From Sphingomonas aracearum (GTDB lineage Bacteria; Pseudomonadota; Alphaproteobacteria; Sphingomonadales; Sphingomonadaceae), in assembly GCF_003345355.1 (NCBI RefSeq), contig NZ_QQNB01000001.1:434001-498000 (forward strand): a DNA stretch of 64,000 nucleotides, written 5' to 3'. The notes under the pieces were generated by a model. The model was not told the DNA's origin. It saw only the letters and a list, made by a program, of their open reading frames with translations, and did no database searches. Positions 42,504-51,754 of the stretch are shown here, piece by piece; position 1 is the first letter of the stretch; each line of letters opens with the position of its first letter. A program made the position numbers and the translations under genes.

Positions 42504-44396
42504 TCAGCCGAACAGCCGACCGAGGCTCCGCTCCAGCATCAGGAACTGCCACAAGGTGCGCCCGTGCTCGGCGCGGCCGGAGCGATGTTCGTCGGCCAGC
42601 CGGCGCAACACGACCGGATCGAACCAGCCGGTGTCCAGCAGCCGCCGCGACCCCGCCAGCGCCGCCGCCTCACCCGCCAGCGCACCCCGGAACCAGGCCG
42701 AAACCGGCGTCACGAAACCCATCTTGGGCCGGTATAGGATCTCGCGCGGAAGGTAGCGCTCGAGCGATTTCTTCATCAGCCATTTGCCCTGCCCGCCGCG
42801 CAGCCGCATGGACGCTGGCAAGGTGGCGGAGAACTCCACCAGACGGTGGTCGAGCAGCGGCTCGCGCGCTTCCAGGCTGACGGCCATGCTGGTGCGGTCG
42901 GATTTGGTCAGGATGTCGCCGGGCAGCCAGTGCTGGAAATCGGCATATTGCGCCCGGTCCAGCGGCTCGCGCGCCGGTGCATCGCGCATCGCTTCGACAT
43001 AGCGGTCCTCCGCGCGGTGCCCGCCCAGGGCGGAACGAGCCGCCGGCGTGAACAGCGCCGCGCGCAGCTCCGGCGTGGTTACGCCGACCGCCCGCGCATA
43101 GGCCTCGCCGCCGCCCCGCGCGAGGGCCAGCAGCGTGGTCTTGGCGCGAAGCGGGCGCGGCGCCCAATCGGCCTTCGGATAGGCCGCGCCGAGCGTGCCG
43201 AACACGCTTTCCCGCATGGTCGCCGGCAGCAACCCGCGCACGCGCTCCTCCGCTGCGTGGAAGCGGTAGCGGCGGTATCCGGCCAACGCCTCGTCCGCAC
43301 CGTCGCCGGACAGGGCCACCGTGACGGTTTCGCGCGCAAGTTCGCATACCCGGTACGTCGCCAGCGCCGAGGCATCGGCGAACGGTTCGTCAAAGGCGTG
43401 AACCAGCGTGTCGATCAGCGCGAAGTCGTCGGCCGCTACCACCCGCGTGCGGTGCTCGGTGGCGAACCGCTCCGCCACCAAGGCTGCATGGGCGCGCTCG
43501 TCATGCCCCGCCTCATCGAAGCCGATCGTGCAGGTCAGCGCCGCGCGCGGGCTCGCCTCGGCCATCAGCGCGACCACCGCGGAACTGTCCACCCCGCCCG
43601 ACAGGAACGCGCCCACCGGCACGTCCGCCACCATGCGCGAACGCACCGCCTCGCGCAGATGGTGGACGAGCTCCTCCTCCAGCGCACGCGCGGAGCCCCT
43701 GGCGCGGCGCGAGAAGTCCACGTCCCACCAGCGCTGCGGCCGGGGCATGGAGCGCCCGCGATGCAGGTGCAGGAAGTGACCGGCGGGCAGCTTCTTCACG
43801 CCCGCCACCATGCAGGTGTCGTCCGGCACGTATCCGAACGCCAGGAAGTCCTCCACCGCCCGGATGTCCGGCGTGCGGCGCAGCAGCGGGTGCGCGAGCA
43901 GGCCCTTCAGTTCGGAGGCGAACGCAATCGCGCCGTCGGACAGCTCCACGTAGTGGAGCGGCTTCACCCCCATCCGGTCGCGCGCCAGGAACAGGCTCTG
44001 GTCGCGGGCGTCGTAGAGTGCGAACGCGAACATGCCGTTCAGCCGGTCGAGCAGCGCCGGCCCCCAGGCCGCCCAGCCGTGCAGCAGCACTTCCGTGTCG
44101 CCCTGCGTGCGGAAATGCGCGCCCCGCCCCGCCAGTTCGCGGCGAAGCTCGGCGAAATTGTAGATCTCGCCGTTGAAGATAACGGTGAGCGCGCCGTCCT
44201 GGGTCTGCATCGGCTGGGGCGAGCCCTCGACATCGATGATCGACAGGCGCCGGTGGCCGAGGCCCACGCCCGGCGCGGTCCACACGCCGCTGCCGTCAGG
44301 GCCGCGGTGCGCGAGGGCGTCCGCCATGGCCGCGACCCGGGCAGGGTCCACGGGCTTGGGGGTCTGGGGGTGAAAAAGGCCGGCGATCCCGCACAT
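42504..44396 (-). CDS. XrtA-associated asparagine synthase-type amidotransferase
   Basis: The 630-residue protein has a class II glutamine amidotransferase domain with Cys2 as N-terminal nucleophile, and RGPDGSG and GEIYN motifs. An asparagine synthetase domain follows, with the ATP-pyrophosphatase loop SGGVDSS at 266-272. This family (exosortase A-type amidotransferase) is found in XrtA loci and is thought to amidate a sugar or acid of the exopolysaccharide. It is the last gene of the leftward operon, 9 bp after the exosortase stop. Confidence 0.93.
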   Translation of the reverse strand: MCGIAGLFHPQTPKPVDPARVAAMADALAHRGPDGSGVWTAPGVGLGHRRLSIIDVEGSPQPMQTQDGALTVIFNGEIYNFAELRRELAGRGAHFRTQGDTEVLLHGWAAWGPALLDRLNGMFAFALYDARDQSLFLARDRMGVKPLHYVELSDGAIAFASELKGLLAHPLLRRTPDIRAVEDFLAFGYVPDDTCMVAGVKKLPAGHFLHLHRGRSMPRPQRWWDVDFSRRARGSARALEEELVHHLREAVRSRMVADVPVGAFLSGGVDSSAVVALMAEASPRAALTCTIGFDEAGHDERAHAALVAERFATEHRTRVVAADDFALIDTLVHAFDEPFADASALATYRVCELARETVTVALSGDGADEALAGYRRYRFHAAEERVRGLLPATMRESVFGTLGAAYPKADWAPRPLRAKTTLLALARGGGEAYARAVGVTTPELRAALFTPAARSALGGHRAEDRYVEAMRDAPAREPLDRAQYADFQHWLPGDILTKSDRTSMAVSLEAREPLLDHRLVEFSATLPASMRLRGGQGKWLMKKSLERYLPREILYRPKMGFVTPVSAWFRGALAGEAAALAGSRRLLDTGWFDPVVLRRLADEHRSGRAEHGRTLWQFLMLERSLGRLFG

Positions 44397-44405
44397 GGCG
44401 TGCTG

Positions 44406-45929
44406 CTACAGTCCTGCCGCGCGATCCGCCAGCCGGTCGAGCGGGCCCAGCGCGGCAAGAAAGCGGGCGAGCGCCGCGCGCGGATCGCGGCCGGGCTGCA
44501 CCTCCACCGACAGGTGGATCGCCACCGCGCGCTGCGGTGCGCCGGTCAGCTTGGCGCGCAGGGTCTCGATCTTCACCCACCGCGGGTCGGCGGTCAGCGT
44601 GTCGCCGACGCGGTACCAGGTGACGATCCAGCGCTCCACCGGCCCCGGGGCCGTGACGCGCATCGCCGTGCCGCCGGCCACGTCCGGCAGGTCGGCGACG
44701 CGTACCCACACGTCCTCCTCGCGCAAGGGACCGGTGCCGAACGCGATCAGCTCCTTGCCCTCGTGCTGGCGGCCATAAACCGCCAAGGCGAGGTCCACCG
44801 TGTCGCCGCCTGCATCGGCATAGCGCCCGAGCAGTTGATGATCCGCGCCCGGATAGTACGGCGCCCAGGGCGCGCGCGTGCTCAGCGGAGCGCGCTGCCA
44901 GCCGGGCACCTGCGGCAGGTCGATCCGCTCCGGCAGGGTGGAGCCTTGCGCATCGATCGCACGCGCCCAGACCGGAAAGGCGGCCGCCGTGGCCAGCACC
45001 AGCAGCGCCGCCAGCGGCAGCGCCAGCGCGCTGCGCACCGGTCCCTGCAAGTGCGCCGGATCGAACACCGGGTCGTCCGGCGCGCGATCGAACCAGCGCC
45101 AGCCGAGTGCGATCACCGCCGCCATCACCAGCCCGAAGAACAGCCAGCCATAGACGATATGGTCGAAGCCCGTCGCGGCCTCCACCGAGGTGAGATGTGC
45201 GGCATAGATCGTGCCGAACGCGCGCAGGCCGTTGGCGATCACCGGCACGATCACCGCGACCAGCATGAACACCGCGCGCCGCATCCAGCTGCGGAAACAG
45301 ACGTTCGCGACCAGCGCGCCATAGGCGACCATGGCGATCACGAACTTCGCGCCGGAACAGGCCTCCGCCACTTCGAAATAGCCGTTGGGAATGGTGATCA
45401 GCACCCCGTCCACCTGCGCCGGCACGCCGAACAGGTGCAGCAGCGGCATGGTGATGCGCACGGTGATCGCCTGCAACGGCCCTTCCAGCCCGTCGCCGAA
45501 CGGCACCAGGAACGCGGCATAGGCAAGCGGGAACAGCAGCCCGCGCGCAACCTGCGGACCGAGCAGCGTCACCGCCGCCCCTTGCAGCATCGCGACCAAG
45601 CCCATCTGCCGGACAAGATTGACGCTTGCCGCCTCGCCCAGCAGCCAGGCAAAGCCGCCAGCGGCGACCAGCGCCAGCCCCGGTGCCCAGGCGACCGGCG
45701 CCAGCTGCGCCAGCTCCCGCCGCCGCGTCCACACCAGCCAGGCGATCACCGGCGCGATGAACAGGCAGTGGCCAAAGGTCGTGCTCGTCCACCAGATCGT
45801 GACAAGATCGAGCACGTCGCGGCGGAACAGCAGCAACAGCAGCCCGGCAACGATCGCCAGGGCAAGGCCATGCCGCCGCCAATCGCTGGCAGGATGCACG
45901 AAGGCTGCCGGCGGGGCCATGGCCGTCAT
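44406..45929 (-). CDS. xrtA: Exosortase A (fused to an EpsI domain)
   Basis: The 507-residue membrane protein is the transpeptidase-like sorting enzyme for PEP-CTERM proteins. The catalytic set fits exosortases: Cys191 in EACSGAKF, Arg236 in NGLRAFG and His257 in FDHIVYGW, all within about eight membrane helices. From about residue 295 a soluble domain resembling EpsI is fused to the end, ending in PLDRLADRAAGL. It overlaps the glycosyltransferase stop at its start (ATGA-type). It works with the neighbouring EPS genes, but no PEP-CTERM protein lies in the window. Confidence 0.93.
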   Translation of the reverse strand: MTAMAPPAAFVHPASDWRRHGLALAIVAGLLLLLFRRDVLDLVTIWWTSTTFGHCLFIAPVIAWLVWTRRRELAQLAPVAWAPGLALVAAGGFAWLLGEAASVNLVRQMGLVAMLQGAAVTLLGPQVARGLLFPLAYAAFLVPFGDGLEGPLQAITVRITMPLLHLFGVPAQVDGVLITIPNGYFEVAEACSGAKFVIAMVAYGALVANVCFRSWMRRAVFMLVAVIVPVIANGLRAFGTIYAAHLTSVEAATGFDHIVYGWLFFGLVMAAVIALGWRWFDRAPDDPVFDPAHLQGPVRSALALPLAALLVLATAAAFPVWARAIDAQGSTLPERIDLPQVPGWQRAPLSTRAPWAPYYPGADHQLLGRYADAGGDTVDLALAVYGRQHEGKELIAFGTGPLREEDVWVRVADLPDVAGGTAMRVTAPGPVERWIVTWYRVGDTLTADPRWVKIETLRAKLTGAPQRAVAIHLSVEVQPGRDPRAALARFLAALGPLDRLADRAAGL

Positions 45930-47107
45930 GCGGCCGCTCCCACCCGGTCAAAGCCCAGGATCGCATCCAGCGCCGCCAGCCGCGCCTCCCAGCCGTAGCG
46001 CGTCTGCACCACGGCGCGGGCCTCGCGCCCGAGTTGTGTAGCCGCGGCCGGGTCCGCCAGCAGGCCGGCGATCGCCTGCGCAAATGCCGCCGCATCGTCG
46101 GCCAGCCGCAGCGTTCCGCGATGCTCGATGCCTTCCGCCGCTGCCGGCGTCGCGACCACCGGGCGGGCCATCGCCATCGCCTCCAGCACCTTGTTCTGCA
46201 CCCCGCGGGCGAGCTTCAGCGGTGCGACGACGACGGCCGCCGCCGCCAGCCACGGCCGCACGTCCGCGACCTCGCCCGTCACGATCACGCGCGGTCCGGC
46301 AAGCGCACGAACCTCCGCCGCGGGCGCACGCCCGACGACCGCCAGCCGGCCGGCGGCAAGCCGGGGCAGCACGTCCGTCGCAAACCAGCGCACTGCGTCG
46401 ATGTTCGGCCGATAGTCCATCTGGCCGGTGAAGACGAACAGCGGCCCGTTTTCCTCCACCGGCGCCACGGCGGCAGGGTCGAAGCGAACGGTGTCGATGC
46501 CGTTCTCCACCGCCTGCACCCGCTTTGCGCCGGTGCTCGCGCGGAACAGGGCCGCTTCCGCCTCGCTCACGAACAGGCTGGCATCCGCGCGCGCCGCGAT
46601 GTCGGCCTCCGTGCTCGCAAGCAGACGCGCCTCACGCCGCATCATCCATCGCATCGGCCCGCGCGCATCCTCGGCATAGGCGGCGAACTTGGCCGAATCC
46701 ATGTCGCAGAAATCCATCACCAGCCGCGCCGAGGTGTCGGCCGGGACATATTGCGCCATCTGGCTGGAATAGACGTGGATCGTCTCGATCGGGCGCGCCG
46801 CCAGCACCTGCGCCACCGCGGCGCGCATGGCAGCGTCGTCGAACGCGGCCAGCGACACCGGCCGCCCGGTCGCCAGCGCTTCGGCCGCGGCGCGCGCCTG
46901 TCCCTTGCGCCGCGGCAGTACCCGCAGGCTGGCGGTGATGGCCGCCGCCTCTTCATGCGGCTCCAGATCGCGTGGGTCGTCGGCAAACGCCAGGAGGTGC
47001 ACCGGCCGATGCCGCGCCAGATGGTGGAGGATGTGATAGCCGCGGATCTTGTCCCCGCGGTCCGGCGGAAACGGCACGCGATGCGCGAGAAACAGGATTT
47101 CGCCCAT
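45926..47107 (-). CDS. XrtA-associated glycosyltransferase (TIGR03087 type)
   Basis: The 393-residue enzyme starts MGEILFLAHRVPFPPDRGDKIR, the sphingomonad form of the TIGR03087-type PEP-CTERM/XrtA glycosyltransferase. GT-B features include VENGIDTVRFDP, FTGQMDYRPNIDAVRWF and LKLARGVQNKVLEAMAMARPVV (E7-like). The start is at 47105-47107, where ATG shares its A with the upstream stop (TGATG). A much longer open frame upstream is a shadow of the FemAB gene. The donor sugar is unknown. Confidence 0.9.
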   Translation of the reverse strand: MGEILFLAHRVPFPPDRGDKIRGYHILHHLARHRPVHLLAFADDPRDLEPHEEAAAITASLRVLPRRKGQARAAAEALATGRPVSLAAFDDAAMRAAVAQVLAARPIETIHVYSSQMAQYVPADTSARLVMDFCDMDSAKFAAYAEDARGPMRWMMRREARLLASTEADIAARADASLFVSEAEAALFRASTGAKRVQAVENGIDTVRFDPAAVAPVEENGPLFVFTGQMDYRPNIDAVRWFATDVLPRLAAGRLAVVGRAPAAEVRALAGPRVIVTGEVADVRPWLAAAAVVVAPLKLARGVQNKVLEAMAMARPVVATPAAAEGIEHRGTLRLADDAAAFAQAIAGLLADPAAATQLGREARAVVQTRYGWEARLAALDAILGFDRVGAAA

Positions 47108-48168
47108 CAACCCAGCCCGCGGCTGAGCACCGGCCCGATCGCATTGGCGGCCCACAAGGGCAGCTTCTTCCACGCCTCGATCTTGCGCTGGTACCGGGGA
47201 TCCAGCGGGTTGATCTCGCGCGGCGCGGCGCCCTCCGGATAGCGCTTGTGATAGAGGAGCGGCTCGGGCGCGAAGCCCCAGTTCTTCTTGTAGGCCGCCG
47301 GCCCCGTCCCCGCCTTGGACCGGCCGAAATCGAAGCGGGTGGCCCCCCGCGCCCGCGCATGGTTCATCAGCGCGAAGTACATCGCCTCGTTCGCCCGCAG
47401 GCCTCGCGCCGCCTGCGTGCCGCCGCCCCAATAGGGATATACCGTGTTGCCGAAATACAGGCTCAGCACGCTGGCCACCGGCCGGCCCTGGTGGCGGACC
47501 GTCAGGATGTCCGCATCCCCGCCGAACGCATCGAGCATCGCCGCGAACAGTGCCTGCGGAAACACCGGCGTGCCGAGATTGCGCACCGATTCGGCATAGG
47601 TCCGGTAATGCGCCCGCCGCTGCGCAGGCCCGCGGCCGACATCCACGTCGAACCCCATTTCCAGCGCCTTGCGCACCTCGGCGCGTTGCTTGCGCGGCAC
47701 GGCGGCAAGCTCCGCCGCCTCGTCGGCTGCCAGCGGGCGAACGAAGCCGAGATAGGTCGAGTTGTCGCTGCTCCAGCCCTCGCCGGCCGGCGGCGAGCCG
47801 CCACGCAGTTCCAGGCCGCAGCCGCACGCCGCCGCCAGCGTCCAGGCGGCATCGGCTAGCGCCTGCGCCGCGCTGTCGCTGGTCGCCAGCACGCCGCCGC
47901 CAACGGCGAACCCGGCCGAGACCACCGCTCGGCCGAACAGCATCGAGCGCACCTCCGTCAGCGGCAGCACGCCCGCCAGCACGCCGCCCTGCTCCGCCAC
48001 CAGATAGTGCGAGCGCTGGCGGCAGCCGCGCTCCACCCCCAGGCTCCAGGCCGGCAGGTGAAAAGGTGTCGCCCCGGCCATCTCGCGCACGAAAGCGGAC
48101 AGCCGCTCGGCGACGCGGGCGTCGCGGAGCTCGGCAGGCGCCACGATCGGCCGCAAGGTCACGGGCAT
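47107..48168 (-). CDS. FemAB-like protein, XrtA system
   Basis: This protein has 353 residues and matches the FemAB family of XrtA loci, with the GNAT-like second half (FGNTVYPYWGGGTQAARGL, FDFGRSKAGTGPAAYKKNWGF). FemAB-like proteins transfer amino acids or acyl groups; here a role in modifying the EPS or its carrier is assumed. The start is the ATG at 48166-48168, 2 bp after the deacetylase stop. Longer in-frame starts overlap the deacetylase gene. Confidence 0.87.
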   Translation of the reverse strand: MPVTLRPIVAPAELRDARVAERLSAFVREMAGATPFHLPAWSLGVERGCRQRSHYLVAEQGGVLAGVLPLTEVRSMLFGRAVVSAGFAVGGGVLATSDSAAQALADAAWTLAAACGCGLELRGGSPPAGEGWSSDNSTYLGFVRPLAADEAAELAAVPRKQRAEVRKALEMGFDVDVGRGPAQRRAHYRTYAESVRNLGTPVFPQALFAAMLDAFGGDADILTVRHQGRPVASVLSLYFGNTVYPYWGGGTQAARGLRANEAMYFALMNHARARGATRFDFGRSKAGTGPAAYKKNWGFAPEPLLYHKRYPEGAAPREINPLDPRYQRKIEAWKKLPLWAANAIGPVLSRGLG

Positions 48169-48170
48169 GT

Positions 48171-49010
48171 TCACGCGACGTGCGGACGCAAGGCGGCGAC
48201 CACCGCGTCCATCCGCCCCCATTGGTGCCGCCCGGCCAGGCCGCGCAGCTTGCCGGCCATTGCGCCCAGCCGGCTGTAGTGGCGCAGCTTGGAGCGCATC
48301 GGTGCGCTCGCCACGCGCGGCTGCTCCGGATCGATCTCCCACGGGTGGAAGTAGAACACCGCGGGGTGCCCCTCCCCTGCCACCTGGCGCACGGCGAAGT
48401 CGGTCAGCGCCGCCGGGAGCAGGCGAAAGAAGCCGCCGCCCGTCGCCAGCCGCCTGGCGCCGAGCTGCGCCACGGTCACCGGCACCTCGATCAGGTCGGC
48501 CCCGCGCACCGGGCGGAAGGCGTAGCGCGGCGCGTCGGCCCAGCCGTAATGGTCGTGCCTGAGCGGCGCGACGCTGGAGGAATAGGTGTATCCCTCCTCC
48601 GCCAGGATTTCGTGCGCCCAGGGCGTGCGCTTGTCGAGCGAGAAGCTCGGCGCGCGGTAGCCCGTCACCTTCTGCCCGCTGGCATCCTCCAGCGCCGCGC
48701 GCGCGCGGGCGAGATCGGCGCGGAATTCAGCCGGGGTGAAGGTGAAGATCCGCTTGTGGTCGAGGCCATGGCTCGCGATCTCGTGCCCGGCCCCGGCGAT
48801 GCGCCGCATCAGCGCCGGGTGCCGCTCGGCCACCCAGCCCAGCGTGAAGAAGGTCGCCTTGACGCCGCTTTCCGCAAACAGGCTCAGCACCGCATCGGTG
48901 TTGCGCTCCACCCGCCGGTCCAGCCGCTCCCAGTCCGCACGGTCGATCACGCGCTCGAACGCACCGACCTGGAACCAGTCTTCGACATCCACCGACATGG
49001 CATGGAGCAT
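48171..49010 (-). CDS. XrtA-associated polysaccharide deacetylase
   Basis: The 279-residue protein is a NodB-type (CE4) deacetylase with an additional DUF3473-like end. Metal ligands are seen as Asp8/Asp11 in SVDVEDWF and His81 and His85 in ASHGLDHKR. TGYRAPSFS holds the conserved loop. It would de-N-acetylate the EPS backbone. It lacks a signal peptide, so it acts at the inner face or on lipid-linked repeats. GAGGAG sits 9 bases before the ATG. Confidence 0.9.
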   Translation of the reverse strand: MLHAMSVDVEDWFQVGAFERVIDRADWERLDRRVERNTDAVLSLFAESGVKATFFTLGWVAERHPALMRRIAGAGHEIASHGLDHKRIFTFTPAEFRADLARARAALEDASGQKVTGYRAPSFSLDKRTPWAHEILAEEGYTYSSSVAPLRHDHYGWADAPRYAFRPVRGADLIEVPVTVAQLGARRLATGGGFFRLLPAALTDFAVRQVAGEGHPAVFYFHPWEIDPEQPRVASAPMRSKLRHYSRLGAMAGKLRGLAGRHQWGRMDAVVAALRPHVA

Positions 49011-49023
49011 GGCGCGCCGCTCC

Positions 49024-50109
49024 TCAGGCCGCGTGGCGCGCAGGGTCGCGCACGTCCGCCTCGACCCAGTCGATCAGCAGCGTCAGCACCCGGCGCAGCG
49101 CCGCATCCTGGTCCTCCACCCGCGCCTCCAGCGAGGCGATGCGCGCGCGCAGGCCGTCCTCTTCGGCCGGAGCGGCGGTGCCGGGTGCGGGCGCCGGCGC
49201 GACCGGCTCCGGCGTGAAGCTCGCCTCCTCGATCGGCCAGGCATAGTCCGTGGCCGCCGGCGCGGCAGGCGGCGCCGGAGCGGGCGCCTGCACCGGCGTT
49301 TCCCCGGTCATGTCGGCGATCACCGCCTCCACCAGATCGCGGTCGATCACGTCGCGTTGCTCGATCGCACTCATCAGCAGCACCCGTCCGGCCAGCTGGT
49401 TCAGTCGCCGTGGCACGCCGTCCGATCCGCCGTACAAGGCAGCGATCGCGTCCGGCGTGAAATCCGGATTTCCCTTCCAGCCGACCAGCGACAGCCGGTG
49501 CGCCAGATAGGCTTCCACCTCCTCCGGCCCCATCGGATCGAGATGGTGCACGGCGATCACCCGCTGGCGCAGCTGCTCCAGCCGATCGGAGCCGTGCAGC
49601 CGTTCGCGGAACTCGGGCTGGCCGAGCAGGAAGATTTGCAGGATCGCATGTCCACCCGCCTGGAAGTTGGAGAGCATACGCAGCTCCTCCAGCGCGGACA
49701 CCGGCAACGCCTGCGCCTCGTCCACAATCAGCAGCGTACGCCGCCCGGAGCGCGCCACCGCGTGCAGACCGCGCTCGATCGCCGACAGCAGCTCGGCCTT
49801 GGGCTTGCCCACCGGATCGACGCCCAGCCCCTCGGCGACGATGCGCAGCAGGTCGTCCGCCTCGATCTGGGTGGAAACGATGCGGATCGCGTTCAGCCGC
49901 GCGGTGTCGATCGTGTCCATCAGATGGCCGACCAGCGTGGTCTTGCCCGCGCCGATATCGCCGGTGATGACGATAAAGCCCTCGCCCTGCGCCAGGCCAT
50001 AGCCGAGATAGGCCATCGCCTTGCGGTGCGTCGCAGTGTCGAACCAGAAACGCGGGTCCGGGGTCAGCTGAAAGGGCCGACCGGTCAGCCCGTAATGTTC
50101 GTCATACAT
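49024..50109 (-). CDS. XrtA-associated ATPase (TIGR03015-like)
   Basis: The 361-residue AAA-type ATPase resembles ExeA. Walker A GDIGAGKTT is at residues 50-58 and Walker B LLIVDEAQ at 127-133. A Pro/Ala-rich linker (about 278-320) precedes a C-terminal coiled-coil (DGLRARIASLEARVEDQDAALRRVL). Its role in the system is not proven; it may energise assembly or transport. It is followed 13 bp downstream by the deacetylase and preceded by the outer-membrane protein. Confidence 0.9.
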   Translation of the reverse strand: MYDEHYGLTGRPFQLTPDPRFWFDTATHRKAMAYLGYGLAQGEGFIVITGDIGAGKTTLVGHLMDTIDTARLNAIRIVSTQIEADDLLRIVAEGLGVDPVGKPKAELLSAIERGLHAVARSGRRTLLIVDEAQALPVSALEELRMLSNFQAGGHAILQIFLLGQPEFRERLHGSDRLEQLRQRVIAVHHLDPMGPEEVEAYLAHRLSLVGWKGNPDFTPDAIAALYGGSDGVPRRLNQLAGRVLLMSAIEQRDVIDRDLVEAVIADMTGETPVQAPAPAPPAAPAATDYAWPIEEASFTPEPVAPAPAPGTAAPAEEDGLRARIASLEARVEDQDAALRRVLTLLIDWVEADVRDPARHAA

Positions 50110-50152
50110 GCCTTGAACCTCGATCCTGTCGAGTGCCTACACGCCTACCCGT

Positions 50153-51754
50153 TTAGAACTGGTAGCGCATCCCGACCTGCGCCGTTGCCGACGTCTGGTC
50201 ATCCGCACCGTCCTGGCTGAAATTGTAGATGCCCAGCGACGCAGTGGCGCCCAGCCGGCCCCAGTTGCGATAATACAGGCCGGTGGCGCCCACCGACGTG
50301 ACGCCCGGCGCATCGCCCAGCCCGCTCTCGAAATAGTTGGCGAACACGTCCGCGTTGATGCCGGAAACCGGGGTCAACTGCGCCGCCAGGAACCCTTGCG
50401 CGTAATAGCTTTCGTCGGTGATGCCGTAGAGCGACCAGGTCGCGTTCGGATTGCCGAAGAAGCGGCGATTGGCATAGCCCGCGCCCACGCCGTAGCTCAG
50501 CGGCCCGCGTTGCGCCTGCAACACCGCATCCACCCCGCGCGAGCGGTAGCTGGCGGTGGCGATCGACTGGAACACGCCGTTCAGGCATCCCCCGATCGCC
50601 GCCGAGGAGGTGCCGAACGTGCAACCGCTGAACGTCTGGGCAAAGGCATCGCGCTCGGTCAGGAAGCTGGTCGGCAGGCCGGCGATGCCGCGGCGGAGCT
50701 GCCGCGCGAAGGTATCCACCTGATCGTACACGCCGATCTGCAGGCCGAGGTCCGACCGCACCGCCCAGGTGAAGCTGCCGGTGTAGATGGTGCTGCCATA
50801 GCGCCGGCCGACCGTCGCCGTCAGCGAAGTGCGCGGGCTCGGCCGCCAGACGACGCCTGCGTCCCAGATCCAGCCATCGGTGTTGTAGGCGATGCGGCGG
50901 AAGCCGTTCGCCGCCTCCACGAAACGGCCGTTCTCGTCGAGCACCGGGTTGCCCGCTGCATCCAGCTGCGCATCGCGGCTGCTGACCTCGATCCGCTCGT
51001 ACCCGGCGCCGGCCGCCAGCGCCAGCGTGGGCGTGACTGGCAGCAAAAGGTCGCCGCGGCCATAATAGCCTTCATAGCGCTGTGACAGCTGATGCGCGTC
51101 CTCGCGCTCGTAGGAGCCGCTCAAGGTCACCCCCACCGGCAGCAGCGTGCCCGCGCGCGTCGCGATACTGGCGGTGGCGACATGGCTGTTGGCGTCGTCG
51201 TAATTGTCGAGCACCGGGCCGCCGGGCACGTCCTTGAAGCCGGGGTCCTCCACCTTGGTGTAGCCGTAACGATAGGCCGCGCCGATCGAGAACGGTCCGG
51301 ACTGGGTCGCCAATGTCGGGCCGACATAGGCCGAAAAGACCTGGCTGATATTGCTGACATTGCCGGCCAGCACCCCGGGCGCCGCGCCGCGGATGTCGGA
51401 GCGCGCGCGGGTCGCCAGCGCGCCGCCTTCCAGGCTCACGCCCGGCGCCAGCGAGATCGCCGCGCGGGCAAGGCCGCTATGCACGTCGTCGTCGCCCACA
51501 TCGTCGTCCCAGGCGATCCGCCGCTCGTAGCGATAGCTCAGCGCCACCTGCGTGCGCTGCGTCTGGATCGAGGCGTCCACGCCGGCGGCGATGCTGGTAT
51601 AGGTCAGCACGTCATCGGTCTGCAGGTCGGCCGTCACCACCTGGTTGAGCTCGATATAGGGCGCGATCACCTTTGACCGGTTCTGCGCCGCAGCCGGGCT
51701 CGCCAGCACGGCACAGCCGCCCGCCAGCGCCACCACCATTGCCCTGCGGGTCAT
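50153..51754 (-). CDS. XrtA-associated outer membrane beta-barrel protein (TIGR03016-like)
   Basis: The 533-residue protein starts with a signal peptide (MTRRAMVVALAGGCAVLASPAAAQ). The mature protein is made of alternating amphipathic strands (for example VALSYRYERRIAW, FSIGAAYRYGYTKVED, SLTATVGRRYGSTIYTGSF) and ends in Phe (GMRYQF), as outer-membrane barrels do. It matches the TIGR03016 PEP-CTERM-associated family, probably the export pore or a partner of it. The ATG overlaps the kinase stop (ATGA). Confidence 0.87.
   Translation of the reverse strand: MTRRAMVVALAGGCAVLASPAAAQNRSKVIAPYIELNQVVTADLQTDDVLTYTSIAAGVDASIQTQRTQVALSYRYERRIAWDDDVGDDDVHSGLARAAISLAPGVSLEGGALATRARSDIRGAAPGVLAGNVSNISQVFSAYVGPTLATQSGPFSIGAAYRYGYTKVEDPGFKDVPGGPVLDNYDDANSHVATASIATRAGTLLPVGVTLSGSYEREDAHQLSQRYEGYYGRGDLLLPVTPTLALAAGAGYERIEVSSRDAQLDAAGNPVLDENGRFVEAANGFRRIAYNTDGWIWDAGVVWRPSPRTSLTATVGRRYGSTIYTGSFTWAVRSDLGLQIGVYDQVDTFARQLRRGIAGLPTSFLTERDAFAQTFSGCTFGTSSAAIGGCLNGVFQSIATASYRSRGVDAVLQAQRGPLSYGVGAGYANRRFFGNPNATWSLYGITDESYYAQGFLAAQLTPVSGINADVFANYFESGLGDAPGVTSVGATGLYYRNWGRLGATASLGIYNFSQDGADDQTSATAQVGMRYQF

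Noticed and set aside
42846..45998. Very long plus-strand open frame of 1050 codons opposite the XrtA genes
   Set aside because: It is the antisense shadow of amidotransferase and exosortase coding sequence in a GC-rich genome; composition is Arg/Gly/His-rich with no domain.
45926..47827. Longer start for the XrtA glycosyltransferase
   Set aside because: The extra 240 residues overlap the FemAB-like gene in another frame and have no domain; the ATG at 47107 shares its A with the previous stop.
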